A stretch of DNA of 17,721 nucleotides from JANRKT01 sp033763355 (GTDB taxonomy: Bacteria > Bacteroidota > Bacteroidia > Chitinophagales > Chitinophagaceae). Shown piece by piece: positions 16,046-17,721 of this stretch (its first letter is position 1; every line of letters starts with the position of its first letter). Under the pieces are notes generated by a model. That model searched no databases. It was not told the DNA's origin and was given only the letters and a program-made list of their open reading frames with translations. The position numbers and the translations under genes are program-made. The stretch spans positions 1 to 17,721 of the forward strand of contig JANRKT010000324.1 of assembly GCA_033763355.1 (NCBI GenBank), in the 5' to 3' direction.

Positions 16046-17173
16046 TTATTTCATCTTCCATATTTCCGTCCCTGCCAGTAAAAAACAACCCAATCCGTAA
16101 TCTTCAAAGTCGGGTGTTTTATCATAACCCAGCGGCTGGCCATCTTTAGGTTCTTTACCAGTTCCCTGCACGTATCCCAGTTTGCCACCCTTATGAACAC
16201 ATTCTTTTACCATCGCATTCCATGCTTTGGTAATAATAGGGAGATAAGTTTTTCTATCAAGTAAATTATTATTAATTCCCCATGCCATACCATAAATAAA
16301 TAAAGATGTTCCACTGAGTTCTTTACCACCATAGTTGGTTGCGTCATGCAAGCTCACATTCCAATAACCATCTTCCCGCTGAATGGAAGGAAGTACTGAT
16401 ATCATGTCCTTAAAATCCTGCAGGTATTCTTTGTAGTGCGGATCGCTTTTAGGTAAAGCCTCCAAAGTTTTTACCAATGCAGCCACCACCCATCCGTTAC
16501 CACGGCTCCAGTAACAATCTTGTCCATTGGGTTCTTTGTAAGGAGGCACAAAATCTTTATCCCTCCACCATAGTTTATCAGCAGGATTATATAAACCATT
16601 ACCGCCATGTTTGTATTTGGTAAAAGCGTACATGTCGTACATTCTATTGAAATAACTCGTGTCGTTGTAAAGATTTCCCAACTTTACAAACACAGGCATC
16701 GCCATTTGTAAGGCATCAATCCAGTTCCAGTCATCTACCTTAGTGGTAAGCTTCATCGAATCAATTGATGCTTTAATATCTCTCACTCTTTCCTGGTGCT
16801 GTTTATTGTCCAGCAGGTACAGATCAATATACGTTTGACCGCAGCAATGGTTATCTGCATTTCTTGTTTTGATACCGCCACGCAAACCCCATTGATGTTT
16901 TTCGCCCCATTGCAAAGCATAATCATAATAAGCTTTTTGCCTGTCAATTGCATATAAGGCCATCAGTCCCTCATAATATACTGCCCGTGTCCAGATATTG
17001 GAAGGCCTTTCAATATTGGTAAAAATGGGTTTGCCTGCATCAGGCCATTTATTCATGAAGTATTGATTGGTGAGGCGAAGTGTTTTTATAATACTTTTTT
17101 TGGAAGGAAGTTTTTGCGCCTCCATTTTTAAAAGAAAGCCAGACGCTAACAACAACAGGAAAATTTTTTTCAT
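16046..17173 (-). CDS. Unsaturated glycuronyl hydrolase, GH105/GH88 family
   Basis: Exported protein of 375 residues with signal peptide MKKIFLLLLASGFLLKMEAQ. The body is an (alpha/alpha)6 barrel of the YteR-like type: RPSNIWTRAVYYEGLMALY, NADNHCCGQTYIDLY (105-119), DDWNWIDALQMAMPVF (147-162, with Asp153 a candidate catalytic residue), YWSRGNGWVVAAL, REDGYWNVSLHD, ELSGTSLFIYGMAWGI and a C-terminal DFEDYGLGCFLLAGTE. Enzymes of this family hydrate the 4,5-unsaturated uronic acid left by polysaccharide lyases, typically from rhamnogalacturonan. The start at 17173 fits the signal peptide; an upstream ATG at 17227 would add 18 basic residues. The gene follows the GH43-like gene by 92 bases in the same direction, suggesting a pectin-related operon. 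Confidence 0.9.
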   Translation of the reverse strand: MKKIFLLLLASGFLLKMEAQKLPSKKSIIKTLRLTNQYFMNKWPDAGKPIFTNIERPSNIWTRAVYYEGLMALYAIDRQKAYYDYALQWGEKHQWGLRGGIKTRNADNHCCGQTYIDLYLLDNKQHQERVRDIKASIDSMKLTTKVDDWNWIDALQMAMPVFVKLGNLYNDTSYFNRMYDMYAFTKYKHGGNGLYNPADKLWWRDKDFVPPYKEPNGQDCYWSRGNGWVVAALVKTLEALPKSDPHYKEYLQDFKDMISVLPSIQREDGYWNVSLHDATNYGGKELSGTSLFIYGMAWGINNNLLDRKTYLPIITKAWNAMVKECVHKGGKLGYVQGTGKEPKDGQPLGYDKTPDFEDYGLGCFLLAGTEIWKMK

Positions 17174-17265
17174 CTCAATAATTTTTTGATACAAATATTT
17201 TACAAAGCGTTGCCTTAGTTGCTTCATTTCATCATCTGTCTATTTTGTAGCAACTTATTGTCAAA

Positions 17266-17721
17266 TCATTTTTGCAGTGCAGCCAGTTCATCTTTTGTAA
17301 TAGTAAATACAGTGCCATGGCGAATACCATTTGGCATTTGTATCTTATCAGAAATATCTGTCCAGCTTACCAGGTCTTTGGATACAACAGCTCCGTACTT
17401 GTGTTCAGTGTATTTATCAAAATAAACAATCCATTGATCACCGATCTTAATGGCTGTCGGGCCTTCAGCCCAATAGTTGCCGGTAATTGGAGCAGATGGC
17501 TTGCTATATCCTCCGGTTAATTTTTTACTGGTAGCAATCCTTATATTTTTTTGCGGTGGATACCTTGTTTCATCTTTTAAAAACATAATGTATTTTTTTC
17601 CGTCCTGTACAATGCTGGCGTCAATTACATTAAATCCCCTGTCGTATAACATTTTTGTATGACTGAAATTTTTAAAATCGCCGGTAATGACATAGTACAT
17701 CCGGTGATTATATTTTGCATC
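17266..17721 (-). CDS. GH43-like beta-propeller glycoside hydrolase, C-terminal part only
   Basis: The reading frame is open to the window edge, so the N-terminal part lies beyond 17721; about 151 residues are visible. The visible part has five-bladed-propeller features: MYYVITGDFKNFSHTKMLYD, VIDASIVQDGKKYIMFLKDE, NYWAEGPTAIKIGDQWIVYF, SKDLVSWTDISDKIQMP and GIRHGTVFTI near the end. The Glu in AEGP matches the general-acid position of GH43 enzymes, and the RHGT histidine is typical of the last blade. Members are arabinosidases, xylosidases or galactosidases; which one cannot be decided from the fragment. It lies directly upstream of the GH105 gene and is probably co-transcribed with it. Confidence 0.75.
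   Translation of the reverse strand, partial: DAKYNHRMYYVITGDFKNFSHTKMLYDRGFNVIDASIVQDGKKYIMFLKDETRYPPQKNIRIATSKKLTGGYSKPSAPITGNYWAEGPTAIKIGDQWIVYFDKYTEHKYGAVVSKDLVSWTDISDKIQMPNGIRHGTVFTITKDELAALQK

Noticed and set aside
17192..17207. CAAATATT and CAAAGCG as a promoter for the GH105 gene on the minus strand
   Set aside because: One resembles the -7 box, but the second CAAA is only a few bases away rather than about 19, so the elements do not form a proper pair.

Overview
The window looks like a chromosomal segment from a Bacteroidota bacterium, most likely a soil or freshwater member of the Chitinophagaceae or a relative. The reasons are a SusC/SusD pair, a FecR-type anti-sigma factor with a divergent ECF sigma factor, many secreted glycoside hydrolases, weak ribosome binding sites, and two matches to the Bacteroidota -7 box (TAnnTTTG), one of which also has a -33 TTTG. 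The genus is inferred from general resemblance only.

Layout. Positions 1-2095 hold two plus-strand housekeeping-type genes: an aldo/keto reductase and a DUF481 outer-membrane barrel protein. A polysaccharide utilization locus (PUL) on the minus strand occupies about 2401-14741. In transcription order it reads FecR anti-sigma (14741-13758), SusC with an N-terminal STN signalling domain (13723-9974), SusD lipoprotein (9967-8369), GH29 alpha-L-fucosidase of the A type (8247-6796), a rho-independent terminator (6764-6736), SGNH/GDSL esterase (6683-5922), a GH29 B-type fucosidase with a discoidin-like C-terminal domain (5857-4397), and a fusion of a sulfatase-modifying-factor-like domain to a four-Asp-box beta-propeller (4413-2401). 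The ECF sigma factor (about 14892-15464) is divergent from FecR. After it come a small unrecognised acidic protein (15646-15975, plus) and a second minus-strand carbohydrate cluster: a GH105/GH88-type unsaturated glycuronyl hydrolase (17173-16046) and the C-terminal part of a GH43-like enzyme cut off by the window edge.

How the parts probably work together (inference). SusC and SusD bind and import an oligosaccharide. The STN domain of SusC would report ligand occupancy to FecR, which would release the ECF sigma factor and switch on the locus. The two fucosidases would remove terminal alpha-L-fucose of different linkages. The SGNH enzyme would remove acyl groups. The final fusion protein would bind or cleave another part of the glycan. 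A fucosylated glycan is therefore the best-supported target, but the sequence does not show whether it is of plant, algal or animal origin. The GH105 and GH43 genes fit pectin or rhamnogalacturonan side-chain breakdown and may belong to a different locus.

The most unusual object is the 670-residue fusion protein. Its sulfatase-modifying-factor domain lacks the active-site cysteine pair of formylglycine-generating enzymes, no sulfatase is present in the window, and its propeller has the Asp boxes but not the usual sialidase FRIP arginine motif. No RNA genes, CRISPR arrays, insertion sequences or prophage genes were seen.
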